Origin: Methylovorus mays
GTDB taxonomy: Bacteria > Pseudomonadota > Gammaproteobacteria > Burkholderiales > Methylophilaceae
Direction of reading: 5' to 3'
Length of the DNA stretch: 64,000 bases
Assembly: GCF_020531915.1 (NCBI RefSeq)
Contig: NZ_JAJAVG010000004.1
Span: 682,001 to 746,000, forward strand
Positions 34,987 to 44,337 of the stretch are shown here, in pieces. Both the position numbers and the translations under genes were made by a program. Below the pieces are notes generated by a model. The model did no database searches and had not been told where the DNA came from. It worked only from the letters and a program-made list of their open reading frames with translations. How positions within the stretch are numbered: the first letter of the stretch is position 1; each line of letters opens with the position of its first letter.

Positions 34987-35449
34987 GGTACCAGCTTCCG
35001 TTGATGGCCTGCTCCGGGCTTTTGGAATAGACATCGTAGACATCCTCGCCTTCGCTGGGCGCATCGGCCTCGCTCTGGTAGCTGCGCTTGCCCCAGGTCT
35101 CGGCCGGGGCAAGCGTCAGATCATGATTAAGCGGATCGCGTGGAATCTTGCGTATGAAGCGAATGATCTTCTTGTCTGGCCGGGTCTGGTCCTGCACGCC
35201 GCGCTCCAGCACGTCCAGGCTGGGCGGATAGCCGGACTGATCAAGCCCGGGCTTGATCTTGCCTTCGTCATAGGCTTGCTTGTAGGCATCAAGAGCCTCG
35301 CGAATCTGGCGCAGGCAGGTGCGCAACTCGGCTTCCTTGTTACGCTTGAGCGTCAGCTGCATCACCGGCATGGCCGCCGCGGCGAGGATGGACACAATCA
35401 CCACCGTGACCACCATTTCGATCAGTGTGAATCCGGCGCGAGACTTCAT
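34976..35449 (-). CDS. GspG-like pseudopilin
   Basis: A 157-residue pseudopilin with leader MKSRAG and cleavage site GFTLIEMVVTVVIVSILAAA. The body continues ELRTCLRQIREALDAYKQAY, then GYPPSLDVLERGVQDQ and IPRDPLNHD, ending in SINGSWYRDW-like sequence. Similar to the two genes that follow, it is a paralogue of the major pseudopilin GspG. Its ATG overlaps the secretin stop by four bases, so translation is coupled. Confidence 0.85.
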   Translation of the reverse strand: MKSRAGFTLIEMVVTVVIVSILAAAAMPVMQLTLKRNKEAELRTCLRQIREALDAYKQAYDEGKIKPGLDQSGYPPSLDVLERGVQDQTRPDKKIIRFIRKIPRDPLNHDLTLAPAETWGKRSYQSEADAPSEGEDVYDVYSKSPEQAINGSWYRDW

Positions 35450-37473
35450 CGCGACAGGTCCACACCTTCCACTGCCGGTTGTGGCGCAGGCGCCGGGGCA
35501 GCATTGACTGGAGCCGCAGGCACCGTCTGGCTGGCATTGGCTGCTGCGGGATCAGGCTGGGCAATCATGGCATCTTCAGAAGAGACAGCACTAGCATCCG
35601 CTGCGGCAGCTCCAGAAGTGGATTCTACGGCAGGGCCACTGGTAGACGAGCTGCCACTCCCGGCGGGGGCCGCCAGCTGTGGCTTGTCCGAAATGCCATT
35701 CTCGGTGCCTGACCAGTATTCAGATATTTCCGCGTCGGGGCGCCGGATGTTACCCAGGATGTGTGGCGTGATCGCCAGTACGATCTCGGTCTTGTTCTTG
35801 CGGTCTTCCTGATTGGAAAACAGCCGCCCGAGGATGGGAATATCGCCGAGCGCAGGCAGTTTGCTGGCATTCTTGCGCTCTTCATCCTGTATCAGCCCGG
35901 CCAGTATCTGCATCTCGCCATCCTTGAGCCGCAACAGGGTGCTGGCATTGCGCGTACCTATGGTATACACCGTGGCGCCATTGCGCGTGGTGGTGCGGTC
36001 ACCCAGCGAGCTCACCTCCAGGCCGATCTTGATGTTGACGAAGTCATCCAGCGTGATGCGCGGCTCCACATCCAGCTTGAGGCCGACATCGATATAGGTC
36101 ACGTTTTCCGAAATGCCGACATTGGCGGTGGAGGTGGTGGTGATAATCGGCACCTTGTCGCCCACCAGTATCTTGGCCTTCTCGTTATTGCGCACGCGTA
36201 TGCGCGGGTTGGAAATGAGATTGACGTCGCCCGTGGTTTTGCGGAAGTTGACTGAGGGATTGGGCGAGACATCAAAGCGGCTGGAATTGAGATTGAGCAA
36301 GCCTTCCAGCGTCAGTGGCGAATCAGTGGCGACCGTTGAGCTGACGGCAATCCCCGAGCCCGTCGTGGAAGTCGTCACCGGAATGCGACTGTTCACCGAA
36401 ATCTGGTTGGGGTAAGCAATGCCCAGTTCCTGCAAGCGGCTGCGGCTGATTTCCAGCACCTCGATTTCCAGCATGACTTCGGGGTCCGCCAGGTCATTGG
36501 CCGCCACCAGTTTCTCGGCAATATGGATCACCTCCGGCGTATCGCGCATGACGAGCATGTTAAGCCGCTCGTCCACCACCACATCCTTGGTCTTGAGCAC
36601 GGTTTTCAGGGTGGACGCCACCTGCTTGGCCGAGGCATTGGTCAGGTAAAAGCTGCGTATCATCAGCTCCTTGTAGTCTTTTACCTTCTGCGGCGTGTTG
36701 GGGAAAATCAACGCGCTGGTTTCGGTGAGCGCTTTCTTCTGCAAGCCATTGGTCGCCAGCACCATCTCAATGGCATCCTCAATCGAGGCCTTGCGGATAT
36801 ACACCGTGGCCTTGGCATCGGCGCGAATATCCTTGTCCAGGATGAAGTTGATGCCGGTCGCACGCGACAGCGCCTCGAAAACCATTTTGATATTGGCATC
36901 GCGAAACTCCAGACTCACCGGCTTCTGAAATGGCGGCTTGAGGCGCGGCGGCTCCGCCTGCGCCACATCGCGGCTGGCGCGTATGCTGGCCTGCAACTGC
37001 TGCGCTTCCTTGTTATCGGGGTTTTCCATCAGGATAGTGCGCAATATCGACCAGGCACCATCGCTATTCTGGTTATCGAGCATCGCCCGCGCCTGATCCA
37101 GCCGTTTGCTGTGGGCATATTCGCGGGTGATGCTGGCCTTGCCAGCAATGGCCCTTACATTGTTGGGTGCCAGTGTGATCACGCGGTCATACAGCGCATT
37201 GGCTTCGACAAAATGCCCGGCACTGCGCTGCTTTTCCGCCTCAGTCAGCAACTCCTGCACCGCCTGCTCCTGGGTGATCAATATATCCTTGCGTGGTACG
37301 GCGGCTTCGGGTTTGGCCTGCAGGTTTTCCTCTGCGCTGTGTACCCGCGTTTCGGGAGTATCCCCCTTGACCTCGGACTTGGGCCAGGGCGCAAAGGCGC
37401 AGGCATTGAGCATCGTCAGCATTAACAGGCTGCAGAGCGTTGAAAGGCGAATAGGCTTCATTGTGGGTTTCAT
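35446..37473 (-). CDS. gspD: Secretin GspD/MshL-like, predicted lipoprotein
   Basis: Outer-membrane secretin of the type II system, about 675 residues. The N-terminus has a lipobox (LTMLNACAF), so it may pilot itself to the outer membrane. A TPR-like region (about 90-170) follows, then secretin N-domains: VSLEFRDANIKMVFEALSRA, then TGINFILDKDI. The C-terminal secretin core carries VPIITTTSTANVG, GLKLDVEPRI, LLRLKDGEMQILAGLIQDEE and LPALGDIPILGRLFSN. A tail of about 90 residues rich in A, S, P and Q follows the core. The start at 37473 gives a signal peptide; 37461 and 37527 are alternatives. Confidence 0.9.
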   Translation of the reverse strand: MKPTMKPIRLSTLCSLLMLTMLNACAFAPWPKSEVKGDTPETRVHSAEENLQAKPEAAVPRKDILITQEQAVQELLTEAEKQRSAGHFVEANALYDRVITLAPNNVRAIAGKASITREYAHSKRLDQARAMLDNQNSDGAWSILRTILMENPDNKEAQQLQASIRASRDVAQAEPPRLKPPFQKPVSLEFRDANIKMVFEALSRATGINFILDKDIRADAKATVYIRKASIEDAIEMVLATNGLQKKALTETSALIFPNTPQKVKDYKELMIRSFYLTNASAKQVASTLKTVLKTKDVVVDERLNMLVMRDTPEVIHIAEKLVAANDLADPEVMLEIEVLEISRSRLQELGIAYPNQISVNSRIPVTTSTTGSGIAVSSTVATDSPLTLEGLLNLNSSRFDVSPNPSVNFRKTTGDVNLISNPRIRVRNNEKAKILVGDKVPIITTTSTANVGISENVTYIDVGLKLDVEPRITLDDFVNIKIGLEVSSLGDRTTTRNGATVYTIGTRNASTLLRLKDGEMQILAGLIQDEERKNASKLPALGDIPILGRLFSNQEDRKNKTEIVLAITPHILGNIRRPDAEISEYWSGTENGISDKPQLAAPAGSGSSSTSGPAVESTSGAAAADASAVSSEDAMIAQPDPAAANASQTVPAAPVNAAPAPAPQPAVEGVDLSR

Positions 37474-37489
37474 GGATGGGATCGCGTGG

Positions 37490-38107
37490 CTAGCGGTCGG
37501 TCGGTTGATCGTCAGGCGATGGGGCAAGTGCCACCACCGGTTTGGCTGTCTTGCTCAGCACCACGGTGCTGTTCAGTGGCAGATAGGTCAGGTACAAGGC
37601 CCGCTGGTCCACATTATCCAGCCGCCATACTTGCTCTATGGTCTGACCGGGGCTGACGCTGAATACCCGGTTGCGCGATGTCAGAAACACCAGATTGCCG
37701 CCGGGTGCATCATCCATTTGTCCCATGTACTGATAAGGCAAGGGCGGCACCACCGGCAGCGCGGGTTCTGTTGACTCGGCACCGCTGGCAACATTGGAAG
37801 ACGGGGCGACAGGCTCAAGCCTGGCCTGCCATAAATCGACGCCCACACCATGGGCATCCCCCTGGTTGGCAAAGGCGATTTGCCGGGCGCGACTGCGCGC
37901 CAGATCTGGCAAGGCGTCGTCCCCGGCCAGTGCAGCTTGTGCCGTATCCGGCCTGACAGACGGCAAACGCAAGCTGGCTTTGCGTGGGGTGGCGCGTGGC
38001 ATGGTCAGGTCTTCATCGCCATCAGGCGTATCCACCAGATACATCGCCGCCAGCGTCAGCAGCAAGGCGCCACCGAGCAACAGCCTGCGCGGTTGCATCC
38101 CGTTCAT
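37490..38107 (-). CDS. PilP/GspC-like inner-membrane protein
   Basis: A 205-residue protein with one N-terminal membrane helix (LLLGGALLLTLAAMYLVD), a proline- and alanine-rich linker, and a C-terminal small beta domain: PYQYMGQMDDAPGGNLVFLT, then VFSVSPGQTIEQVWRLDN and LTYLPLN. The F/Y-x-G-x-x and L-x-x-G-x-x-I pattern resembles the HR domain of GspC/PilP, which contacts the secretin. The gene lies directly upstream of the secretin and overlaps the preceding gene by four bases. Sequence similarity is modest. Confidence 0.68.
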   Translation of the reverse strand: MNGMQPRRLLLGGALLLTLAAMYLVDTPDGDEDLTMPRATPRKASLRLPSVRPDTAQAALAGDDALPDLARSRARQIAFANQGDAHGVGVDLWQARLEPVAPSSNVASGAESTEPALPVVPPLPYQYMGQMDDAPGGNLVFLTSRNRVFSVSPGQTIEQVWRLDNVDQRALYLTYLPLNSTVVLSKTAKPVVALAPSPDDQPTDR

Positions 38108-38655
38108 GCGCCCTCCCCCTTCAGCAGCCAGACATACATCAGCCTGACCTCGGCCTCACCTTCATTCACGGCATCGCGCTTGATGCTGATCTCGCCCAAG
38201 CCCAGCGTGGGAAAACGCAAGGCTGCCTGATCAAGAAAGCGGCGTAACTCCCTATAGCGTGCCCTGACCGGCAAGATGATCTCGTAGCGCTGCAAGGCTA
38301 AGGCATTGCGCTCATGCGACAGCTTGTATTCGCCCAGCACCAGCTCCACTCCGCACTCCTGCGCCAGCTGGTGCAAGGCCCGCAGCAATTCGGATAGCTC
38401 CATCTGTGATGGAAACTGCGCATAAAACTGTTGCAACTGCTGGGCCTCGGCCAATACTGGCGCTGGCTTGGCTGCCGCTTTGGGCTGCGCTTGCAGCCAC
38501 GCCAATTGATCGCGCTGGGCGTACAGGCGGTGTTGCTCAGGCAGAATGATCGCCAGGCTGAACAGCGCAATCGCCAGCATCAGCAATACACCCGCCTGAC
38601 CGGCCATGCCCAGCCAGTGGCGTGCCATTTCCAGCACTCGCAACAGGCGCATCAT
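38104..38655 (-). CDS. PilO/GspM-like protein
   Basis: A 183-residue bitopic protein: one helix near residues 20-38 (AGVLLMLAIALFSLAII), a coiled-coil-like segment (LPEQHRLYAQRDQLAWLQAQ and AEAQQLQQFYAQFPSQ) and a ferredoxin-like domain with LRALHQLAQECGVELVLGEY, RYEIILPVRARYRELRRFLD and VRLMYVW. This is the architecture of PilO and GspM, which brace the assembly platform in the inner membrane. Four-base overlaps join it to both neighbours. Confidence 0.7.
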   Translation of the reverse strand: MMRLLRVLEMARHWLGMAGQAGVLLMLAIALFSLAIILPEQHRLYAQRDQLAWLQAQPKAAAKPAPVLAEAQQLQQFYAQFPSQMELSELLRALHQLAQECGVELVLGEYKLSHERNALALQRYEIILPVRARYRELRRFLDQAALRFPTLGLGEISIKRDAVNEGEAEVRLMYVWLLKGEGA

Positions 38656-39197
38656 GGAGTCGACTCCGGCAAAGGCTCTTGCCAGGTCGCGGTGAGCACC
38701 ACGCGCCAGGGCTGCTCAGGGGCATCCTGCTGTTTTTCGTGTTTGAGCAGCACGACTTGGCTGATCTGGGGCGTGGCTTCGAGGCGTTGCATGTAATCAA
38801 ACACGGCATCGCGACTGCTGGCTTCCGCGGTGAGCTTGAGTTGGCGTTTGCGTGCATCCGGCTCTATGTCCAGCAGGGCAAGTCCGGGGCCGGTAGCGGC
38901 TTCCAGCGCGGCGAATAGCGAGCTCCATGGAATCTGCAGAAACGCAGCCGTGCTGCGTGCATGTTGCATGGCCTCCTGCGTCGCCGGGCTTGCAAGCACG
39001 CGTGCTTGCCGCGGCTGATCCAGCCCGGCCTGCTTTCTGGCCTCCTGCAGTTGCGCTTGCACGGCTTGCGTCTGCGCTTGCATGGCGGACTGCCACTGCC
39101 ATGCCACCATCGTCAGCACCATGGCGCCCGCCAATAGCAGACGGCCAGGCCAGGCAGGCTGGTTGGCGGCAATAAAATCGACCCGGAGCATAGGCAT
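38652..39197 (-). CDS. PilN/GspL-C-like protein
   Basis: A 181-residue bitopic inner-membrane protein. The start MPMLRVDFIAANQPAWPGRL leads into a helix (LLLAGAMVLTMVAWQWQ) and coiled coil (AQTQAVQAQLQEARKQAGLD), then a small alpha/beta domain with IPWSSLFAALEAATGPGLAL, then LDIEPDARKRQLKLTAEA and FDYMQRLEATPQISQVVLL. This is the typical layout of PilN, whose N-terminal tail binds PilM. It overlaps the PilO-like gene by four bases. Confidence 0.72.
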   Translation of the reverse strand: MPMLRVDFIAANQPAWPGRLLLAGAMVLTMVAWQWQSAMQAQTQAVQAQLQEARKQAGLDQPRQARVLASPATQEAMQHARSTAAFLQIPWSSLFAALEAATGPGLALLDIEPDARKRQLKLTAEASSRDAVFDYMQRLEATPQISQVVLLKHEKQQDAPEQPWRVVLTATWQEPLPESTP

Positions 39198-39200
39198 GAC

Positions 39201-40118
39201 TCAGCGACTCCAGGCAGGAGTGGTAAGCGATGTTGCCGCAGATGACGCTGGCGCATGGGTGAAGATGGGTACCGCCTGCCAGCCCATCTCGGCCAGTGTG
39301 CCCTGCAACGCAGGCCAGGCAGAGGATAAGGAAATGGGCGAGGCTGCATGCAGGAACAGGCTGCCGGGCAGCTGGGGCGCATCGCCTAAACGCAAGGTTT
39401 CGCGCTGCAGCAATGCCACGAGATGGCGCGGCCAATCCTGCGCGTGACTGGCGCAGGCACTGAGCGCCAGCCAGTGTCCATCGCGCAGCACGGCCAGATG
39501 AATGCGGCCGGGCTCGACCTGTACCAGACAGCTCAAGCCGCGCTGCTGACGATAGATCAGGTTATACGCCTGCATCATGGCAGGCTGTACCGATACCAGT
39601 CGGCAACCCGACTGCTCCGCCATGGAGGCAATCGCCTCCAGCAAGGCCTGATCCATGGCGCAGGCAAACTGGCTATCGCCCCTTGGCAGCGGTTCAAGCT
39701 GAATACGCCAGGTTCCGGCGGCATCGCCATAGGTTTCCATGAACATTTCTCGGGCAATCGCCAGGCTGGCCGCCTGCGACTGCATGGGTGGCATGGCGGG
39801 CAGCAGTTTGTATCGCAGCCATTGATTGCTGACCACCACGCTGAGATTGCTGCCTGCCGGCAGCTCGGCCAGCAAAGGCTGGCAGACTGGCATGACCGCC
39901 TGCCAGGAATGTCCATGGGCACGCTCGGCGCCCTCCGCCATGTCCCCCTGCTCCACCTCGCGCATCGTCAGGCACTGAGCCGGGCCAACGAGAGTGGATG
40001 TGGAAGGCGCAAACCGCCGCTTCCAGCGTGCCAAGGCCCATGCAGAATGCGGCTGGCAGAGCGTAACGCTGGCCGGAAACAGGCTCAGGCTGTAACTAGG
40101 CCGTGACGAAGGTAACAC
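39201..40118 (-). CDS. PilM/GspL-N-like cytoplasmic protein
   Basis: A 305-residue protein without membrane segments. Recognisable stretches are LSVVVSNQWLRYKLLP, CAMDQALLEAIASMAEQSGC and LVSVQPAMMQAYNLIYRQQR, followed by a possible actin-fold beta core. Position between the GspE ATPase and the PilN-like protein fits a cytoplasmic actin-like adaptor (PilM, or the cytoplasmic domain of GspL). Sequence identity is weak, so this rests partly on context. The gene overlaps gspE by 23 bases. The start is uncertain; later in-frame starts exist. Confidence 0.6.
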   Translation of the reverse strand: MLPSSRPSYSLSLFPASVTLCQPHSAWALARWKRRFAPSTSTLVGPAQCLTMREVEQGDMAEGAERAHGHSWQAVMPVCQPLLAELPAGSNLSVVVSNQWLRYKLLPAMPPMQSQAASLAIAREMFMETYGDAAGTWRIQLEPLPRGDSQFACAMDQALLEAIASMAEQSGCRLVSVQPAMMQAYNLIYRQQRGLSCLVQVEPGRIHLAVLRDGHWLALSACASHAQDWPRHLVALLQRETLRLGDAPQLPGSLFLHAASPISLSSAWPALQGTLAEMGWQAVPIFTHAPASSAATSLTTPAWSR

Positions 40119-41793
40119 GATTGATTTCTTCCAGTGTGGTTTTGCCCTGCGCCACCGCTTCGACGGCGGCCTGGCGCAAGAGGCGCAGGCCCTTGCGACG
40201 CGCGGTGTCCTTGAGCTGACGTATGGGCTGGCGCGAGACGATCATCTCGCGGATTTCATCGTCCAGGATCAAGAGCTCCGCCACTGCCATGCGGCCCTTG
40301 TAACCGCTGCCACGGCAATGGCCGCAGCCCTGCCCTTTGCGAAACTGCATGCTGGCGGCCTCGGTCTCGCTGATCATGGAAGCCTGCAGCAGCTCGGCAT
40401 CGGGCTGGTCATCGACCAGGCAATGCGTGCAATTCAGGCGCACCAGCCGCTGCGCCAGAATGCCATTCAGCGCAGAGACAAAACTGTAGGTATCGACGTC
40501 CATATTGATAAAGCGGCCGATGACATCAAACACGTTATTGGCATGCACGGTGGTGAATACCAGATGGCCGGTCAAGGCGGACTGCACGGCAATCTGCGCG
40601 GTTTCCGAATCGCGGATTTCGCCCACCATGATCTTGTCCGGGTCGTGCCGCAGGATGGAGCGCAGGCCACGGGCAAAGGTCAGGCCCTTTTTTTCATTGA
40701 CCGGTATCTGCAGCACACCGGGCAGGTTGTACTCCACCGGGTCTTCGATGGTGATGATCTTGTCGCGGCCGGTATTCACTTCGGAAATGGCCGCATATAG
40801 CGTGGTGGTCTTGCCGCTACCAGTAGGCCCGGTGACCAGCACCATGCCGTAGGGCTCACGGGCCAGGGCACGAAATTGCTGGCGCGTCAGCGCATCGAGG
40901 CCGACATTTTCCAGCGTGAGACCACGCGACTGCTCGGTAAGCGATTTGCGATCCAATATGCGCAGCACCGCATCTTCGCCATAGACGCTGGGCATGATGG
41001 ACACGCGGATATCCACCTCGCGCTGCTGGATATGCACCTTGAAACGGCCATCCTGCGGGATACGGCGCTCGGCAATATCCAGCTCGGCCATGACCTTGAT
41101 GCGCGACACGATCTGCTCCGCCATGTCCACGCCCTGAATCTGGCCCACCGCATCCAGCACGCCATCAATGCGGTATTTGAGTGCCAGCCCGTTCAGCGTG
41201 GTTTCCAGATGAATATCGCTGGCGCCTATCTTCATGGCGTCATACAGCGTGGAATTCACCAGGCGGATCACAGGGCTGCTGTCTTCCGAAATACGGCTGA
41301 GCGAAAGCTGTTCTATTCCATTTCCAGATCCACTCCCGGGCACATGCTCATCATGCGCTTCGGCGGATGAGTGGCTGCCCAGCACCCTGTCCATGGCTTT
41401 AAGCGTTTCTTCATGACGCGAGAGAAAAGCACTGACATCGGCATAATGCGCGAGATACAGCTCAAACGGCTCCGGCATCACTTCCAGCAACCACGCCTGC
41501 ACATCGGCCGCAAACGGATCGGCAATGACGATCAGCAGCTGACCATCGTCTCGGCGTAGCGGAATGCATTCACGACGGTAAGCCTGGGCAAACGGCATCA
41601 CCTCAAAATCGGGGATGAGCTCGTGCATGGCGCGGTTATCCATCACCGGGAAATGACATGCACGGGACAGCTCGGCCACAAACGCCTCATGCGGCATGGC
41701 GCTCTGGTCTTGCAGCACCTCAATCAGGCGGCGGCTGGACTGCGCCGCCAGTTGCCGGGCACTGCTGATGCGCTGGGCGTTGATCAGGCTCAT
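40096..41793 (-). CDS. gspE: Type II secretion ATPase GspE
   Basis: A 565-residue cytoplasmic secretion ATPase. An N-terminal N1E-type domain (LSRACHFPVMDNRAMHELIP) is followed by ASDIHLETTLNGLALKYRID, Walker A GPTGSGKTTT near residue 320, the Asp box TIEDPVEYNLPGVLQIPVNE, Walker B ILRHDPDKIMVGEIRDSETA and the His box TGHLVFTTVHAN. The tetracysteine zinc domain (LNCTHC, then CGHCRGSGYKGR) is intact. It powers pseudopilus assembly. The gene overlaps the gspF stop by four bases. Confidence 0.95.
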   Translation of the reverse strand: MSLINAQRISSARQLAAQSSRRLIEVLQDQSAMPHEAFVAELSRACHFPVMDNRAMHELIPDFEVMPFAQAYRRECIPLRRDDGQLLIVIADPFAADVQAWLLEVMPEPFELYLAHYADVSAFLSRHEETLKAMDRVLGSHSSAEAHDEHVPGSGSGNGIEQLSLSRISEDSSPVIRLVNSTLYDAMKIGASDIHLETTLNGLALKYRIDGVLDAVGQIQGVDMAEQIVSRIKVMAELDIAERRIPQDGRFKVHIQQREVDIRVSIMPSVYGEDAVLRILDRKSLTEQSRGLTLENVGLDALTRQQFRALAREPYGMVLVTGPTGSGKTTTLYAAISEVNTGRDKIITIEDPVEYNLPGVLQIPVNEKKGLTFARGLRSILRHDPDKIMVGEIRDSETAQIAVQSALTGHLVFTTVHANNVFDVIGRFINMDVDTYSFVSALNGILAQRLVRLNCTHCLVDDQPDAELLQASMISETEAASMQFRKGQGCGHCRGSGYKGRMAVAELLILDDEIREMIVSRQPIRQLKDTARRKGLRLLRQAAVEAVAQGKTTLEEINRVTFVTA

Positions 41794-42977
41794 TGGATGC
41801 TGCCTGCCAGATCAAAAATCGGCATGTACAACATCAGTACCACAAAGCCGATGACAAAGCCGATGACCAGCATGAGCAAAGGCTCAAACAGTTTGGTGAA
41901 CCAGTCGACCCAGCGCGCGGTTTCCTCGTCGTAAAAAGCGGCAATGCGGCCCATCATCTCGCCCATCATGCCGCTGCGCTCACCCACGCGCAGCATGCGC
42001 AACGCCACCGGTGTCGACAGTTCGTTAGCTTCCATGGCGGTCGAGATGGCCTGCCCCTGGCGTATCTGCTCGCTAGCCAGCTGCATGCGCGAACGCAAGG
42101 CTGGGGCCAGCAGCCCCGACACCATGGACAGCGCGTTCAGAATGGGAATACCGGCAATCAGCAACATGCCCAGCGAACGATAAAAACGCGATAGCTGGTA
42201 AATGCGCATGCGTTCGCCTATGGTCGGCAGGCGCCACAGCCACTGCATCATCGCCGCCCGCACCCGGCGCAGGCTGAACAGATAGCCCAGCGCGGCCGTG
42301 AGGCCGAGGCTCGCCAGTAGCAAGTGCGCGCCATGGGTTTCGATAAAGCCGCCCAGCGCCAGTAACAGTTGCGACATCAAGGGCATGTCGCCATTCATGT
42401 CTTCATAAATGTGCGCAAACTTGGGCACTACAAACCCCATCAGGAACATCACCACCAGTCCGCCGACGATGATCAGCATGGCCGGGTAAATCGAGGCTGA
42501 GATGACCTTTTTTTTGACTTCTTCCACCTGGGATTGGTAGTCGATATAGCGCCGTAACGCCTCCGGCATGCCGCCGGTTTTTTCGCTGGCGCGCAGGGCC
42601 GCCACATACAGCGGCGGGAACGCCCGAGGATAAGCTTCCATGGCCAGCGAGAGTGGCTGGCCTTCATTGAGCAGACGCAAGGTTCCTTTGAGGGTTTCGC
42701 GCACCGGCGGGCGCTGCTCTTTTTCGGAAAGCGCCTCAATGGCTTCGATCAGGTTAAGCCCTGCCTCCAGCAGCGCCAGCATCTCCTGACTGAACAGCAT
42801 CAGCGGAAATCGCTCACCTCGCGTCCATTGCAGCTGCCAGTCACGGGCGGCTGTCGCCACCGAAAACACGGTGTAGCCCTGGGCCTTGGCGGCTAACGCT
42901 GCCGCCTTTTCATTGGCCGCTTCCAGGCGCAATGAGCTGTATTGTTTGTCGCGCAGTACGCTGAGTTTATAAAGCAT
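41790..42977 (-). CDS. gspF: Type II secretion inner-membrane protein GspF
   Basis: A 395-residue polytopic protein with two GspF domains. Visible: FSQEMLALLEAGLNLIEAIE, FPPLYVAALRASEKTGGMPE and a first membrane helix (PAMLIIVGGLVVMFLMGFVV), then the second copy SRFYRSLGMLLIAGIPILNA and MLRVGERSGMMGEMMGRIAA, and a last helix LLMLVIGFVIGFVVLMLYMP. It forms the assembly platform with GspE. The stop overlaps gspE by four bases, and gspG ends two bases upstream. Confidence 0.95.
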   Translation of the reverse strand: MLYKLSVLRDKQYSSLRLEAANEKAAALAAKAQGYTVFSVATAARDWQLQWTRGERFPLMLFSQEMLALLEAGLNLIEAIEALSEKEQRPPVRETLKGTLRLLNEGQPLSLAMEAYPRAFPPLYVAALRASEKTGGMPEALRRYIDYQSQVEEVKKKVISASIYPAMLIIVGGLVVMFLMGFVVPKFAHIYEDMNGDMPLMSQLLLALGGFIETHGAHLLLASLGLTAALGYLFSLRRVRAAMMQWLWRLPTIGERMRIYQLSRFYRSLGMLLIAGIPILNALSMVSGLLAPALRSRMQLASEQIRQGQAISTAMEANELSTPVALRMLRVGERSGMMGEMMGRIAAFYDEETARWVDWFTKLFEPLLMLVIGFVIGFVVLMLYMPIFDLAGSIQ

Positions 42978-42979
42978 GC

Positions 42980-43465
42980 CTACCAGCTGACGATGTCAGC
43001 CATCTCGTTGCTACCACCTGGCTGGCCATCTTTCCCGAGCGAATAAAGATCATATTCCCCGTGTTCGCCGGGCGCTTTGTATTGATAAGGATGGCCCCAC
43101 GGATCGTCAGGCACGTTCTTCTTGAGATAGGGCCCATCCCAGCGGGCATCGTTGTCCGGCTTGACGGTCAGCGCGGCCAGGCCTTGTTCGGTAGAGGGAT
43201 AGTGCCCAGTGTCCAGGCGATATTGATCCAGCGCTTTTTCCAGGGAGTCGAGCTGGGCGCGGGTGGCCTTGATCTCGGATTTGCCAATCTGGGCAAAATA
43301 CTTGGGACCGACATAGCCTGCGAGCAGACCGATGATGACCATGACCACCAGCAGCTCCAGCAAGGTAAAGCCGGAATGACGGACTCGCCTCCTGCCAGAA
43401 TGATGAATCGAGGCCGGACGCGGGATATAAGAGGCATAAGAGGATGTATTCACAGCCCAGATCAT
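42980..43465 (-). CDS. gspG: Major pseudopilin GspG
   Basis: The 161-residue major pseudopilin that builds the secretion pseudopilus. The cleavage site is GFTLLELLVVMVIIGLLAGY, preceded by an unusually long leader (about 31 residues), so a later start is possible, for example GTG at 43453. The family core is complete: DSLEKALDQYRLDTGHYPST, EQGLAALTVKPD, WDGPYLKKNVPDDPWGHPYQ and GEYDLYSLGKDGQPGG, with the calcium-binding loop. First gene of the operon; the divergent gene at 43654 lies about 190 bases away. Confidence 0.93.
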   Translation of the reverse strand: MIWAVNTSSYASYIPRPASIHHSGRRRVRHSGFTLLELLVVMVIIGLLAGYVGPKYFAQIGKSEIKATRAQLDSLEKALDQYRLDTGHYPSTEQGLAALTVKPDNDARWDGPYLKKNVPDDPWGHPYQYKAPGEHGEYDLYSLGKDGQPGGSNEMADIVSW

Positions 43466-43653
43466 AGGCGCTGTTTTTTACAGTAATGTTGCATTCTCAA
43501 GACACACCATACTTTTGTGACAACGACACTTGCATGTCCGGCGCGGGTTTCATCATTCCGCCGCATTAACATCTTTTAACGTTCATCAATCTGAAATTTT
43601 TGCTCCCTATAGTGCACGCACTTGCTGCAATCCCGACAAAGAGGAAGACAAAA

Positions 43654-44241
43654 ATGCACTACTCCCGCGCCATCATCACCAGTCTTTTATTGGCCCAACT
43701 GGCCTTGCCACAACTGGTACAGACAGCCTCTGCCCACGAAGCCGGGCACGAACATGCCCAGCCCCCCATGAGTTCCGCCCTGCAGGTCAATGGGCCACTG
43801 CCCGCTCTGCCCGCAGGCGTTACCGAGCTCAAGTTCAGCGAAATCTACAAGCTGCCTGTTGGCCCGCGCGGCATGGAGCCGTCAGCCAAACTCCTGAGCC
43901 TGAATGGCAAGCAGGTGCGACTGGTGGGCTATATGGCAAAGCAGGACGAAGCCACGCCAGGGGTTTTCATCCTCTCGCCATTGCCGGTCCTGATGGGGCA
44001 TGAAGATGAGAGCTTTGCCGACGACATGCCAGCGAACTCCGTGTTCGTGCATTTGCATGATGCCCAGCAGATCAATGGCTACGTGCCGGGCCTGATCAAT
44101 CTCAGCGGTGTACTGAGTGTGGGCGAGTGGCACGAGGTCGATGGCCGCATTTCTTATGTGCGCCTGCAACTGGATGCCGTGCAAAGCGCCCAGCTGGTGC
44201 GGCCGGAGACGACCGCCGCCCTGCATTCAACAATCAAGTAG
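43654..44241 (+). CDS. Exported OB-like protein (DUF3299-like)
   Basis: A 195-residue periplasmic protein with AAGAGGAAGAC ahead of the ATG at 43654. The signal peptide ends near QTASAHEAGH. The domain reads LKFSEIYKLPVGPRGMEPSA, then LNGKQVRLVGYMAKQDEATP and GVFILSPLPVLMGHEDESFA, then VHLHDAQQINGYVPGLINLS, ending VRLQLDAVQ. The L-x-G-K-x-V-R-L-x-G-Y-M-x-x pattern suggests DUF3299, OB-folded exported proteins of unknown role. Here the usual cysteine ligands are absent. It is divergent from the secretion operon and precedes a phosphatase. Confidence 0.6.
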   Translation: MHYSRAIITSLLLAQLALPQLVQTASAHEAGHEHAQPPMSSALQVNGPLPALPAGVTELKFSEIYKLPVGPRGMEPSAKLLSLNGKQVRLVGYMAKQDEATPGVFILSPLPVLMGHEDESFADDMPANSVFVHLHDAQQINGYVPGLINLSGVLSVGEWHEVDGRISYVRLQLDAVQSAQLVRPETTAALHSTIK

Positions 44242-44337
44242 TTCATGTTTTTGCGTCACCCGTAATCGCTGTACCTGTCATTTTCTGTTTTTGATGATAG
44301 CCAACCCTTTGTATTGATTAATTAGGAGCTTTTTCAA

